The notes beneath the pieces were generated by a model that saw nothing but the letters and a program-made list of their open reading frames with translations, made no database searches and was not told where the DNA came from. DNA of 64,000 bases, taken from the NCBI GenBank assembly GCA_019421365.1, contig JAHZFJ010000004.1, forward strand, positions 124,001 to 188,000, given 5' to 3'. How positions within the stretch are numbered: the stretch's first letter is position 1; each line of letters starts with the position of its first letter. Position numbers and translations under genes: made by a program. This document shows positions 46,860-56,297 of this stretch, in pieces. This stretch comes from Lachnospiraceae bacterium (lineage in GTDB: Bacteria > Bacillota > Clostridia > Lachnospirales > Lachnospiraceae).

Positions 46860-48374
46860 GTGAAAGATGAATCTTTCACACGAAAATTTGTGCCTGCGGT
46901 CCAAAGTTTGCAGGCTATGGAAAAGGTGGTTTTTAATATGAGTCAAGTTAGTGTTTATCCAGTACATAAGCTAGCAGTATTACAGAATGATTATATTGTA
47001 AAGGTACGTGCTCTGGGAGAATCAGATTGGAGTATTATACCTACATATCAAGTTAAAGTGGACATGCATGATGTGAGAAATGCATCAATGGCATATTTTG
47101 ATTTTACAGGAACTGTTGAAGTGAAAGTAATGTCCTGTCACTATGTTTATCAAGTAGATATACGACCAATTAATGAACAGATTAAACCAGAATTCACAAC
47201 ACAAGAAATAAGTTTTGTATTAAATAAACCAGTGAATTTGTCAATTGAAATTAATAAAGATAGATTTCATAATTTGCATCTCTTTGCTGGGAAAATGATA
47301 GCAAACGTTCCAGATATGAATTCAGAAAATGTACTTGTGCTTGAAGGGAGTTTGGAACGGTATAGTGGATATTATAAAGAAGGAATTGAAGCGAGATTAG
47401 CAAATATGCCGGAAGGGAGGATCTTATACATTAAGCCTGGAATTCATTATTTGGAAGAAGGGTGCCTTAGAATTCCGTCGAATACCGTGGTGTATATGGA
47501 GGGTGGCGCAATTATTGTTGGTAATTTTATCTGTGATAATGTCCATGATGTGCACATATTTGGTAGGGGAATTCTATATCTTGCAAACTTCGAGCGATAT
47601 GGTGGAAAGTGTGGATTTCAGTTAGACTATTCTAGTAATATTACAATTGAAGACTGTATGCTAATTAATCCACCACATTATACAGTAGCCCTAGGAGGGT
47701 GTAAGAATATTACAATTCGGAATATTAAAAGCTTTAGTTGTGAGGGGTGGAGTGATGGAATTGATATGATGAGTTGTGAAAATATATTGGTTGAAGGAGG
47801 ATTCCTTCGTACGTCAGATGATTGTATTGCAATATATGGACACAGATGGAATTACTATGGAAATACAAGTAAAGTACGAATTAAAGATATAATATTATGG
47901 GCGGACGTGGCACATCCAATTTGCATTGGAACTCATGGACAGAGCGATAAAGAAGGAGATATCTTAGAGAATCTAAGTTTTGAGAATATAGATATCTTAG
48001 AACACCATGAATATCAAGCGGGGTATCTTGGGTGTATGGCAATAAACGTTGGTGATAAGAATCTGGCAAGGAATATTAAGTTTGAGAATATTCGGGTAGA
48101 ACCATTTGAACATGGTAAATTATTTGATTTCCAAGTGAAATGGAATCCAGACTATAATCCTTGTCCGGGCAGGGGGATTCAAAATGTTATTCTTAAAAAT
48201 ATTTATTATAACGGAGATGGAGATGAAACATCGGTAATAGAGGGATTTATTCCAGAATTCATGGTAAATGATGTTCATATTGAAAATCTTGTACGCAATG
48301 GTATTCGTATTACATCTTTTGACGAAGGTAATATACAGGTAGGACAGTATACTGAGAATATTACTATAAAGTAA
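46860..48374 (+). CDS. GH28 polygalacturonase-like enzyme, cytoplasmic
   Basis: The 504-residue protein has an N-terminal beta-domain (1-150) and a right-handed parallel beta-helix with GH28 residues: D in GWSDGIDM (about 298), DD in TSDDCIAI (about 319) and H in CIGTHGQ (about 357). GH28 enzymes hydrolyse alpha-linked galacturonides or rhamnogalacturonan. No signal peptide is seen. GTG 46860 has GTGGAGG five bases upstream, 12 bp after the lyase stop; a longer frame beginning at 46848 starts inside that site. It probably works in sequence with the lyase on imported oligosaccharides, possibly as an exo-enzyme. Confidence 0.87.
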   Translation: MKDESFTRKFVPAVQSLQAMEKVVFNMSQVSVYPVHKLAVLQNDYIVKVRALGESDWSIIPTYQVKVDMHDVRNASMAYFDFTGTVEVKVMSCHYVYQVDIRPINEQIKPEFTTQEISFVLNKPVNLSIEINKDRFHNLHLFAGKMIANVPDMNSENVLVLEGSLERYSGYYKEGIEARLANMPEGRILYIKPGIHYLEEGCLRIPSNTVVYMEGGAIIVGNFICDNVHDVHIFGRGILYLANFERYGGKCGFQLDYSSNITIEDCMLINPPHYTVALGGCKNITIRNIKSFSCEGWSDGIDMMSCENILVEGGFLRTSDDCIAIYGHRWNYYGNTSKVRIKDIILWADVAHPICIGTHGQSDKEGDILENLSFENIDILEHHEYQAGYLGCMAINVGDKNLARNIKFENIRVEPFEHGKLFDFQVKWNPDYNPCPGRGIQNVILKNIYYNGDGDETSVIEGFIPEFMVNDVHIENLVRNGIRITSFDEGNIQVGQYTENITIK

Positions 48375-48414
48375 AGTGTGTTAATAAATGTAGCATCTAA
48401 TATGGGAGGGTGTA

Positions 48415-49141
48415 ATGAGGTTGCTAATAATTGATGAAAACGAGCAAGTAACCTACTCTTAAGGCTAAAAATGAACTTCGAGATATTAATTTAATCATTT
48501 CTACTTGTTTAGCAAGTGATACAACAGAAATCAAGAAAGCTGTACAGGCGAAGAAGATAAATGTTACTGATGGATTTGTCGTAACATTGAATGATGAGAA
48601 AGTATTTTCTTCACAAGCGAATATTCGTGTATATGTAGGTGATATGAGCAAACTAAGAGACAAGAAAGTGTATGTATACAGATATAATTCAAAATTAAGA
48701 AAGGTAGAGACATTGCCATATAGTGCTAAATATAAGGTTGATAAAGATGGATATCTCGAATTGAATGTTGTTTCAGGTGGAGAATATGTTGTATTACCAC
48801 AAGCGGCAACGGCAAAAGAAAGAGTAGCTTTATTAGAGCAAATTAGCGTTTCTACTTCAAAGAAAACATTGTATTATAAAGAAAAAGCAAAGAACAAAGT
48901 ACAATTAAATATTAAGTTACCAAATACACTTGAGGTTACAAAATCTTATAAGACTAAAGCATCACAATCGGTTATTGGTGCTGTTCAAGTAAGTTTTAAA
49001 TCACAAAACACCAAAATTGCAATAGTAGATAGTAGTGGCTGTATTACTGCTAAAAGTAAAGGAACGGTTAAAATACTTGTAACAGTAAAATTATATTCAG
49101 GTAAAAAGAAAACATTTACAACTACAATTAAAGTAAAGTAA
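48415..49141 (+). pseudogene. Remnant of a secreted Ig-like (Big_2) domain protein
   Basis: A frame with GGGAGGG and ATG 48415 encodes only 15 residues. A shifted frame is then open from 48452 to 49141, but no usable start is seen before a TTG at 48587. The open frame reads LRDINLIIST..., then KVYVYRYNSKLRKVETLPYS and GGEYVVLP, the pattern of C-terminal modules of Lachnospiraceae surface proteins, and a bacterial Ig-like domain with KSQNTKIAIVDSSGCITAKSKG. There is no signal peptide. It is the 3' end of a larger exported protein that lost its 5' part. Being downstream of GH28, it may be read through but is unlikely to be exported. Confidence 0.6.
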
Positions 49142-49175
49142 GCTTAGACAAATTAGAAATTGAATTAGTATGACA

Positions 49176-49210
49176 ACAATGAAGGACTTTGTATTAAAGT
49201 CCTTCATTGT
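49176..49210. terminator. Perfect 15-bp hairpin after the Big_2 remnant
   Basis: ACAATGAAGGACTTT (49176-49190) pairs with its complement at 49196-49210. There is no T-run, so it may be a weak terminator or a 3'-end stabiliser. Confidence 0.55.
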
Positions 49211-49436
49211 GAATAGTGGAGGAGGTATGGAAGATAAAATTTCATTTATCTACTCGATCGAAATGGGAATTCAAGTATCAATATAGTTTTTCATGAGGTT
49301 ATAAGATCTATAATTTTTGCTACTATTACTAAAAAAGTATCCTTTTATTATTCTGTATTATTTATTAAAATATCCATTATTATACTAGGAGGGATGAAAG
49401 GAGGTTAGTTTAACAAAAAGAGAGGAGTATGTTCCA

Positions 49437-50324
49437 ATGAGAATAGCATTAATTCAAACACAACAGAACAAGCTGTATAATTTTTTGGATCCAGAGCAAA
49501 GATTGTGTTTCGAAGAAGCAAAGGAATTACAAAAAGATATGATAAATCAAACCATTTCGCTTATGGAAGAAGCAATAGAGAAGGGGTGTGATCTTCTAGT
49601 AACGACAGAAGCAATTAATTTTGCAGGGCATCCACATACATTCGAAGATTTAAAGAATCAAACCTCTATAGGTGAAATGTATCAGCAATATGAAGAGTTA
49701 ATACCGTCAGAAGAGGATTCGATCATTATGGAATTATCATTGCTTGCTAAAAAAGGATATTGTTATATGATAGTCGGTATGTATTTGAAACATAAAGTAG
49801 GCAATAGTTATTGTATGACCAATTCTGCTATTGTATTTAGTCCTGAAGGAAAAGTACTTGACATTTATGATAAGATTCATCTTGCTGGCTCAGAAAATGA
49901 TTATTTAAAAGTTGGAAAGCGTTATGTAAGTATAGAATCTGAATTTGGTAAAATAGGAGTTCTAATTTGCTTCGACGCACAGTTTCCTGAAGCTTACCGA
50001 GAACTTGCGTTACAAGGCTGCGATTTAATTGTATGTTCTACATGGGGCTGGGAACAGATTTACGGACATGCTAGAGCATATGAGAATGGGGTGTATGTTG
50101 CTGCTGCAATGGCGGTACCATATTGGGGAGCAATTGAAGGATTACGTACTCCAAGTGAGATTGTAGCACCAGATGGAAGGGTTATAGCTAGGGGATCATA
50201 TTGTGAAGCTGGAATTATTCTAGCTGAGGTAAAGATTGACGATTGTAAAGAAGAACGAAAACAGCGGCTTAGTTTGAGACGTCCACTGACATATCAGTCC
50301 TTAAACAAGGAATATATCAGTTAG
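49437..50324 (+). CDS. Carbon-nitrogen hydrolase (nitrilase superfamily)
   Basis: The 295-residue amidohydrolase has the catalytic Glu-Lys-Cys triad: E58 in VTTEAINF, K146 in IYDKIHLAG and C178 in LICFDAQFPE. Family members hydrolyse amides or N-carbamoyl compounds. AGAGGAG precedes ATG 49437. It is the first gene of a run with GH88, GH43 and GH31 on the same strand (gaps of 81, 122 and 50 bp). Its presence in a glycan operon suggests an amide-bearing sugar (for example an amidated uronate or an aminoacylated sugar) among the substrates; that is inference. An unrelated nitrogen-salvage role is possible. Confidence 0.8.
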   Translation: MRIALIQTQQNKLYNFLDPEQRLCFEEAKELQKDMINQTISLMEEAIEKGCDLLVTTEAINFAGHPHTFEDLKNQTSIGEMYQQYEELIPSEEDSIIMELSLLAKKGYCYMIVGMYLKHKVGNSYCMTNSAIVFSPEGKVLDIYDKIHLAGSENDYLKVGKRYVSIESEFGKIGVLICFDAQFPEAYRELALQGCDLIVCSTWGWEQIYGHARAYENGVYVAAAMAVPYWGAIEGLRTPSEIVAPDGRVIARGSYCEAGIILAEVKIDDCKEERKQRLSLRRPLTYQSLNKEYIS

Positions 50325-50405
50325 AACTTTAATAGATCAAGCTCGTATGATATGTGTGATTGTAGTAATAATAGACGGATAGTTATTAGGAAGAAGGAAA
50401 GAATA

Positions 50406-51563
50406 ATGATGGTAACAGGAAACGATAGACTTTGGGTAGACTCGGTAATTGAAAAAATAACAAATAAGATGGAAGTGGTGAGTGAACGAAGTAAGGATAA
50501 GATACCTGCGAAAGCAGTAGATGGAGTACATGATGATCGTTCTTTGGAGACATTGGATTGGAATGACGATGATGGAATTAATTGGTGGACAAACGGATTT
50601 TGGGGTGGAATGTTATGGTTAATGTATCATGAAACGAAAGAGGAGAAGTATGCAGATATAGCGAGAATCTCGGAAAAAAAACTAGATCGTTGTTTTGAGT
50701 ATTACTATGGTCTTCATCATGATGTGGGCTTTATGTGGCTTCCAACAGCAGTGGCAGATTATAGACTGACCAAGAATCCAGAGGCGAGGAGAAGAGCATT
50801 ACATGCGGCTAATCTTTTAGCTGGAAGATTTAATCCAGTTGGTAGGTTTATTCGTGCGTGGAATAACGTTGGTGAAGATGACACAAGAGGTTGGGCGATA
50901 ATTGATTGTTTGTTAAATATACCTCTCCTATACTGGGCTTCGGAAGAAACTGCTGATCCTAGATTTAAGCAAATCGCCATGATTCATGCCGATACGGTTA
51001 TGGACACCTTCATTCGTCCTGATGGTTCTGTGAATCATATAGTGGAATTTGATCCGTTTCAAGGAGGAGTTGTAAGAACCTATGGAGGTCAAGGGTACGA
51101 AGATGGATCTTCTTGGACAAGAGGGCAGACATGGGCACTATATGGTTTTGTTATCAGCTATCTGCACACAGAAAAGAAAGAATATCTGGATACAGCAAAG
51201 AGAGTAGCCCATTACTTCATGGCTAATATTCCGGAAAACGGTATCATACCTGTCGATTTCAGACAACCTAAAGAACCAGCATGGGAGGATTCCATTGCTG
51301 CATCAGTTGCAGCCTGTGGATTAATTGAGATTGCAAAGCTAGTAGGAGAATATGAGAAAGATATCTATCTGAATGCTGCAATTAAGATGCTTAAAGCACT
51401 AGAACAAAGTCGTTGCAACTTTGGGTGTGACAATGATGGTATATTACAAAATTGTACAGGTGCATACCATAGTCCGGTTAAGCATGAGAATTTTACATAC
51501 GGAGATTTTTATTTTATTGAAGCAATGTTTAAGTTAAAAGGAGAAGATTTCTTCATCTGGTAA
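50406..51563 (+). CDS. Unsaturated glucuronyl/galacturonyl hydrolase, GH88
   Basis: The 385-residue protein has an (alpha/alpha)6 barrel with both key aspartates of Bacillus UGL in context: the first in HHDVGFMW (about residue 105) and the second in WAIIDCLLNIPLLYWA (about 165). GH88 enzymes hydrate the C4-C5 double bond of the unsaturated uronic acid left by a lyase, releasing it as a keto-uronate. ATG 50406 follows AAGAAGGAAAG; a longer frame from 50352 lacks a ribosome site. It is cytoplasmic and fits as the next step after the lyase at 43773. Confidence 0.9.
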   Translation: MMVTGNDRLWVDSVIEKITNKMEVVSERSKDKIPAKAVDGVHDDRSLETLDWNDDDGINWWTNGFWGGMLWLMYHETKEEKYADIARISEKKLDRCFEYYYGLHHDVGFMWLPTAVADYRLTKNPEARRRALHAANLLAGRFNPVGRFIRAWNNVGEDDTRGWAIIDCLLNIPLLYWASEETADPRFKQIAMIHADTVMDTFIRPDGSVNHIVEFDPFQGGVVRTYGGQGYEDGSSWTRGQTWALYGFVISYLHTEKKEYLDTAKRVAHYFMANIPENGIIPVDFRQPKEPAWEDSIAASVAACGLIEIAKLVGEYEKDIYLNAAIKMLKALEQSRCNFGCDNDGILQNCTGAYHSPVKHENFTYGDFYFIEAMFKLKGEDFFIW

Positions 51564-51685
51564 ATATCATAAACGATTAGGAATGAATCTTTACCGATAT
51601 GAAGGAGTTTCCAGAAATTAGACGCAGCACAAACAGTTTTAAAGAAATGAAAGAGAAGTACTGTTTAGAATCAGGAGGTTTAATT

Positions 51686-53272
51686 GTGACAACTACTTAT
51701 GAAAATCCTATTTTAAAAGGTGATTTTAGTGATCCGGATGCCATTCGTGTAGGAGATGATTATTATATGATATCCTCTTCCTTCACTTATTTTCCAGGAT
51801 TACCATTGCTTCATTCCAAAGATTTGGTGCATTGGAATATTGTGAACTATATAGCAAAGGAACTTCCTTTTGAAGCATATAATCATACGATGCATAAGAA
51901 AGGAATCTGGGCACCATCTATACGATATTATAATGGAGAATACTATGTATATGTTTGTACTCCAGATGAAGGATTGTTCTTATATAAGACAAAAAATCCA
52001 TTTGGTGAGTGGAGTACCTATCATGTACTTAGAGTAACTGGCTGGATAGACCCTTGCCCAATATGGGATGAAGAGGGCAATGCTTATCTTATTCATGCTT
52101 TTGCAGGCAGTAGAGCAGGAATTAATAGTATGTTGTTTATACATAGAATGAACGAAGAAGGAACAAAGATTATAGACAATGGTAGAATGGTATTTGACGG
52201 AAGAGATAATCATCATACCACGGAGGGTCCAAAAGCATATAGACGGAATGGATTTTACTATATTATGGCTCCTGCTGGAGGTGTACCAAGTGGCTGGCAG
52301 TTAGTAATGCGTTCTAAAAATATCTATGGTCCATATGAGGTGAAGATTACATTACACCAAGGAGACAGTGTGATTAATGGACCGCACCAAGGAGCTTACA
52401 TCGAGATGGAGAACGGCGATGACTGGTTTATTCATTTTCAAGATCGTGGACCTTATGGCAGAATTACTCATCTGCAACCGGTTCGGTGGGAAGATGATTG
52501 GCCATTGATGGGAGTGGATACGAATGGTGACGGAATTGGAGAACCAGTAATTACCTATGCTGTACCTGTCGAACAAACAAAAGAATTATTGAATCAATGG
52601 AAACAGTTATATGAGAAATATAATATTAAAGCTATAGCGCTACCTGAGATTTCGGATGATTTTAGTTGTGAGAAGCTTGGTTTACAATGGCAGTGGCAGG
52701 CAAATCCTAATAATAACTGGTATTCTTTATCACAAAATCCAGGGCATCTGCGTTTGTTTGCTTATAGAAGTGAAAGAACTCATTCCTTGTTCCATGCACC
52801 ATGGTTTTTATCACATCTTATGCAACAGGAGACGTTTTGCGTTACAACGAAAGTATCTCTGAATCATTGTGAAATCGGTGATCGTGCAGGAATTGCGATG
52901 ATGGGATATCAGTATAGTTATCTTGCAATTGAACAGGATCAAGGACAGAATATGGTTAAAAGATATCGTGGTATTGCAAAGGAATATTCCATCTACGAGC
53001 AGGAATTAGTGGAGGAAGTCTGTGAGGAAAGCCGTACTGTGCAAAGAAATGAAATAATACTGTGTATGGAAGTTATGGAGGAAGGAATCATTCAATATTC
53101 TTATAGTGAAGATGGAAAGACATTCCAACCAATTGGAAATACGGTATCTGCGACCCCTGGAGGGTGGACAGGGGCGCGACCAGGTATATTCTGTGGAAAT
53201 TTCAGAGGACAAGTTAGCGCAGGATATGCTGACTTTGAGTATTATCATGTAAGGAATCAAGATAAATCGTAA
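51686..53272 (+). CDS. GH43 beta-xylosidase/alpha-L-arabinofuranosidase
   Basis: The 528-residue protein has a five-bladed propeller with the GH43 acidic triad: D in DFSDPDAIR (about 15), D in GWIDPCPIWD (about 120) and E in HHTTEGPK (about 180), and a C-terminal beta-sandwich (about 330-525). GTG 51686 is chosen because AGGAGG ends eight bases upstream; the frame extends up to 51599 without a ribosome site. No signal peptide is seen. It probably removes xylose or arabinose residues from imported oligosaccharides. The two specificities cannot be separated by eye. Confidence 0.88.
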   Translation: MTTTYENPILKGDFSDPDAIRVGDDYYMISSSFTYFPGLPLLHSKDLVHWNIVNYIAKELPFEAYNHTMHKKGIWAPSIRYYNGEYYVYVCTPDEGLFLYKTKNPFGEWSTYHVLRVTGWIDPCPIWDEEGNAYLIHAFAGSRAGINSMLFIHRMNEEGTKIIDNGRMVFDGRDNHHTTEGPKAYRRNGFYYIMAPAGGVPSGWQLVMRSKNIYGPYEVKITLHQGDSVINGPHQGAYIEMENGDDWFIHFQDRGPYGRITHLQPVRWEDDWPLMGVDTNGDGIGEPVITYAVPVEQTKELLNQWKQLYEKYNIKAIALPEISDDFSCEKLGLQWQWQANPNNNWYSLSQNPGHLRLFAYRSERTHSLFHAPWFLSHLMQQETFCVTTKVSLNHCEIGDRAGIAMMGYQYSYLAIEQDQGQNMVKRYRGIAKEYSIYEQELVEEVCEESRTVQRNEIILCMEVMEEGIIQYSYSEDGKTFQPIGNTVSATPGGWTGARPGIFCGNFRGQVSAGYADFEYYHVRNQDKS

Positions 53273-53322
53273 TTCGTGCTTGTGGCAAAAAAATACAGGT
53301 ATAGGAAAGGGCAAGGTATCAT

Positions 53323-55290
53323 ATGCAAAGAGCAAAGAAGATTACATTAGGTACACCAGAAGCGATTACACCAGTTATGTTTAATAACGTCAATAATAAT
53401 TTTATACAGGGGGATATTACATACGATACCTCATTAATTCAGTTTAAAGTAACAGCAAGTGGTTGTGTAATTGAGATGCCTCTTGAATCAGATGAAGAGG
53501 TATTTGGATTTGGATTACAGTTAAAAGGATTTGATCATCGTGGAACGAAAAAATACTTGCGACCTAATGCTGACCCGGTAGCCAATACAGGAGATTCCCA
53601 TGCACCAGTACCGTTTTTTGTAACAACGAAGGGCTATGGTGTTTATGTTGATACTGCCAGATATGCAAGTTTTTATTGTGGATTTGGAAAGAATAAGAAT
53701 AGAGAAAACATAAGAAATAAAGCGGTAGCCGTTACACCGGAAGAATTATATGCTAAGAATAAAACAGATGAAATTACTCAGATGGTTATTGATATACCAA
53801 CGGCAAACGGTGTAGATCTATATATATTCGAAGGGGATTCTATTACAGAAATTGTTGCTGCGTACAATCAGTTCTCTGGTGGAGGTTGCATGCCATCATT
53901 ATGGGGACTTGGGATGTTCTATCGTTGTTATACTCGCTATACGCAAGATGAGATCGTTAGAATGGCAGATTATTTTAGAGAGAATGATATTCCTTGTGAT
54001 ATTATTGGTCTTGAACCAGGTTGGCAAGAGAGTAGTTATTCTTGTTCTTATCTATGGGATAAAGATAGAATACCTGATTCGGATAAGTTAATTAAAGACC
54101 TTAAGAAAAGGCACTATAATATTAATCTATGGGAACATGTTTTTGTTAATTCAACGTCACCAATGTATCGTCCTTTGTATAAATATAGTGGTGATTTTGA
54201 AGTATGGCAAGGGTTGGTGCCGGACTTTGGAACCAAGGAAGCGGTAGATATTTTCTCTGAGTATCACAAAACGAATTTTGTAGATAAAGGAATCATGGGA
54301 TTTAAGTTAGATGAATGCGATGGAAGTGATTATACGGGAAGTTGGTCCTATCCAAACTGTAGCGAATTCCCTTCGGGAATGGATGGGGAACAGATGCACA
54401 GTATGATTGGAAATCTATATCAGCAAACAATGATGAAAGCACTAGGAAATAATCGTACCTTATCGGAAGTGAGATCTGCAGGGGCATTAGCTGCACCATA
54501 TCCATTTGTATTATATAGTGATCTATATGATCACAAAGATTTTATCCGAGGATTAGTTAATGCGGGATTTTCAGGATTACTATGGACACCTGAAGTGAGA
54601 CATGCGGATTCTAAGGAGGAGTTAATACGAAGAGTACAAGCGGTTATATTCTCACCTCAAGCTATTATTAATGGCTGGTATATTGATAAGGCTCCATGGA
54701 TTGATATGGGAGCAACAAACGAGATGAAGGAGTTGTTCCAAGTACGTATGCAATTAGTACCTTACCTATATTCTGCCTTCTATCAATATTACAAGAAGGG
54801 AATTGCACCTGTACGTGCATTAGTAAGTGATTATAGTAATGATACGAATACTTACAAAATCGATGATGAATATCTATTAGGAGATAATCTCTTAGTAGCG
54901 CCAATAATAGCTGGTGAAAAAGGAAGAACGGTATATTTACCAGAAGGGAAATGGTACGATTTCTGGTCAGGTAAAGTATATACAGGTGGATTTTATGAGA
55001 TTGAATCAGAAACTATCCCTGTTTTTGTGAAGGATAATTGTATTCTACCTTTGGCAAAACCAGTTTCCTATATTGAAGAGAATACGAAATTTGATTTAGA
55101 TATTGTTGTATATGGTAAAGGAAATACCTTTACACTAATCGAAGATAATGGAGTAACTTATGATACATGCTATAAAGAATATAAGCTAACAGGAAACCAA
55201 TTTGAAGATTTCAATACAATTTTGCAAGGAAGTATAAGATATACCATTCGTTCGGTGAGAGAATTTAAATCGAATAATGAATGTAAATAG
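53323..55290 (+). CDS. GH31 alpha-glycosidase
   Basis: The 655-residue protein has the GH31 N-terminal beta-sandwich (with EEVFGFGLQLKGFDHRG), a TIM barrel, and a C-terminal beta-domain. The nucleophile is D330 in FKLDECDGSD; the acid/base aspartate is probably in SDLYDHKDF. Substrate-site residues differ from common alpha-glucosidases (GLEPGWQE and INLWEHVF in place of the usual sets), so alpha-glucosidase, alpha-xylosidase or alpha-galactosidase activity is open. No signal peptide is seen. It is the last gene of the nitrilase-GH88-GH43-GH31 run. Confidence 0.85.
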   Translation: MQRAKKITLGTPEAITPVMFNNVNNNFIQGDITYDTSLIQFKVTASGCVIEMPLESDEEVFGFGLQLKGFDHRGTKKYLRPNADPVANTGDSHAPVPFFVTTKGYGVYVDTARYASFYCGFGKNKNRENIRNKAVAVTPEELYAKNKTDEITQMVIDIPTANGVDLYIFEGDSITEIVAAYNQFSGGGCMPSLWGLGMFYRCYTRYTQDEIVRMADYFRENDIPCDIIGLEPGWQESSYSCSYLWDKDRIPDSDKLIKDLKKRHYNINLWEHVFVNSTSPMYRPLYKYSGDFEVWQGLVPDFGTKEAVDIFSEYHKTNFVDKGIMGFKLDECDGSDYTGSWSYPNCSEFPSGMDGEQMHSMIGNLYQQTMMKALGNNRTLSEVRSAGALAAPYPFVLYSDLYDHKDFIRGLVNAGFSGLLWTPEVRHADSKEELIRRVQAVIFSPQAIINGWYIDKAPWIDMGATNEMKELFQVRMQLVPYLYSAFYQYYKKGIAPVRALVSDYSNDTNTYKIDDEYLLGDNLLVAPIIAGEKGRTVYLPEGKWYDFWSGKVYTGGFYEIESETIPVFVKDNCILPLAKPVSYIEENTKFDLDIVVYGKGNTFTLIEDNGVTYDTCYKEYKLTGNQFEDFNTILQGSIRYTIRSVREFKSNNECK

Positions 55291-55328
55291 GGCTAATAGG
55301 ATAAAACCTAATAGTAATTGGTATTACC

Positions 55329-56125
55329 TTATATTTCATTCTTTTTGTGGTAGGCGACGTTATTCTTATATTCTGAAATAGTCATATTGTAATAATGTTT
55401 AAAAGCAGTACTAAAATGGTTTCCGCATGAGTAACCTAATTCTTCAGCGATGTCATAAACAGGACGGTTGTTATCACGTAACAAAGTGATAGCAGCCGCC
55501 ATTCTCGACTCTGTTCGTTTTTGAAGAAAAGTTAACCCATAATAAGAATAGATAATTCTACTCGTTTGCCGTTCGCTTAATCCAAGTCTTTTGGAAAGCT
55601 CCTTTAAAGTTAATGTTTTAAAATCAAATAAAAAGCTCTCTTCAATGAGTAGAATGGACTGTTCATATGGATTAGACTTTGAGAACGAAGTTTTAGATCG
55701 GGCTGTACGTTCATAGTTTCGGACAATCTTAACCATAAATTCACAAAGTAATGATTGAATAAGAGTTGTGTAACCAAGCTTTTTTTCATTTAATTCATTA
55801 ATAATTTCTTGGAACAGTTCTAGTAAAGACTCCTGATCATATCCAATCCAGAAAGGATAACGGCAGAAGGTATCCAAAATGGGATTTTTTTTGTGATCGC
55901 TTGGATTTATTTGAAGATGAATGGAATATTCATACATAGGGTTTGTTGCGTCAGGAATCTGTTCGTGTTCAATGTGTGGACCAGTTATGTAAAGGGTATT
56001 ATTGCTTATGTGATAATGCTCTTTGTTTGCAATTAGAGTACCTGCACCCTGAGGAACATAGTGGATTTCATAACTATTACTGCATAATCCTTAGTAATCG
56101 AATAACGAGATATAGGGAATATCTC
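55329..56125 (-). pseudogene. Frameshifted AraC-family regulator
   Basis: The intact part (202 residues from the ATG at 55937) has the AraC HTH pair (SERQTSRIIYSYYG and VYDIAEELGYSCGNHFSTAFK). The same frame stays open upstream to about 56091, reading YEIHYVPQGAGTLIA and YITGPHIEHEQ, the cupin core of AraC proteins, without a start codon. Upstream of that, a second frame reads FPISRYSITKDY, a plausible AraC N-terminus, so one base appears lost near 56084. Both frames meet stops further up. It is convergent with the GH31 gene and was probably a regulator of that operon. A sequencing error is possible. Confidence 0.7.
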
Positions 56126-56182
56126 TTATGTTAGGGTAGCATAGATAATATATAAAAACAATAAAAAAGTACGCTAAATATG

Positions 56183-56218
56183 ACATTTTCAAAATCTGTT
56201 TGTCTGATTTGAAAATGT
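56183..56218. promoter_or_regulatory. Imperfect 13-bp inverted repeat upstream of fucU
   Basis: ACATTTTCAAAATC (56183-56196) pairs with GATTTGAAAATGT (56206-56218) with one bulged base. It lies about 80 bp upstream of fucU and just before a TACAAT box at 56239-56244. It could be an operator or the terminator of an earlier transcript; there is no T-run. Confidence 0.4.
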
Positions 56219-56297
56219 AATATCAAATTTAAATTTGGTACAATACTGGTAATGAAATGATTATTGATACACAATTGCATTCGGAGAGGAAGATTAT

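Noticed and set aside
49391..49409. Mini-ORF ATG-AAA-GGA-GGT-TAG before the nitrilase gene
   Set aside because: The upstream AGGAGG is only one base from the ATG, too close to initiate; it looks like a duplicated ribosome site.
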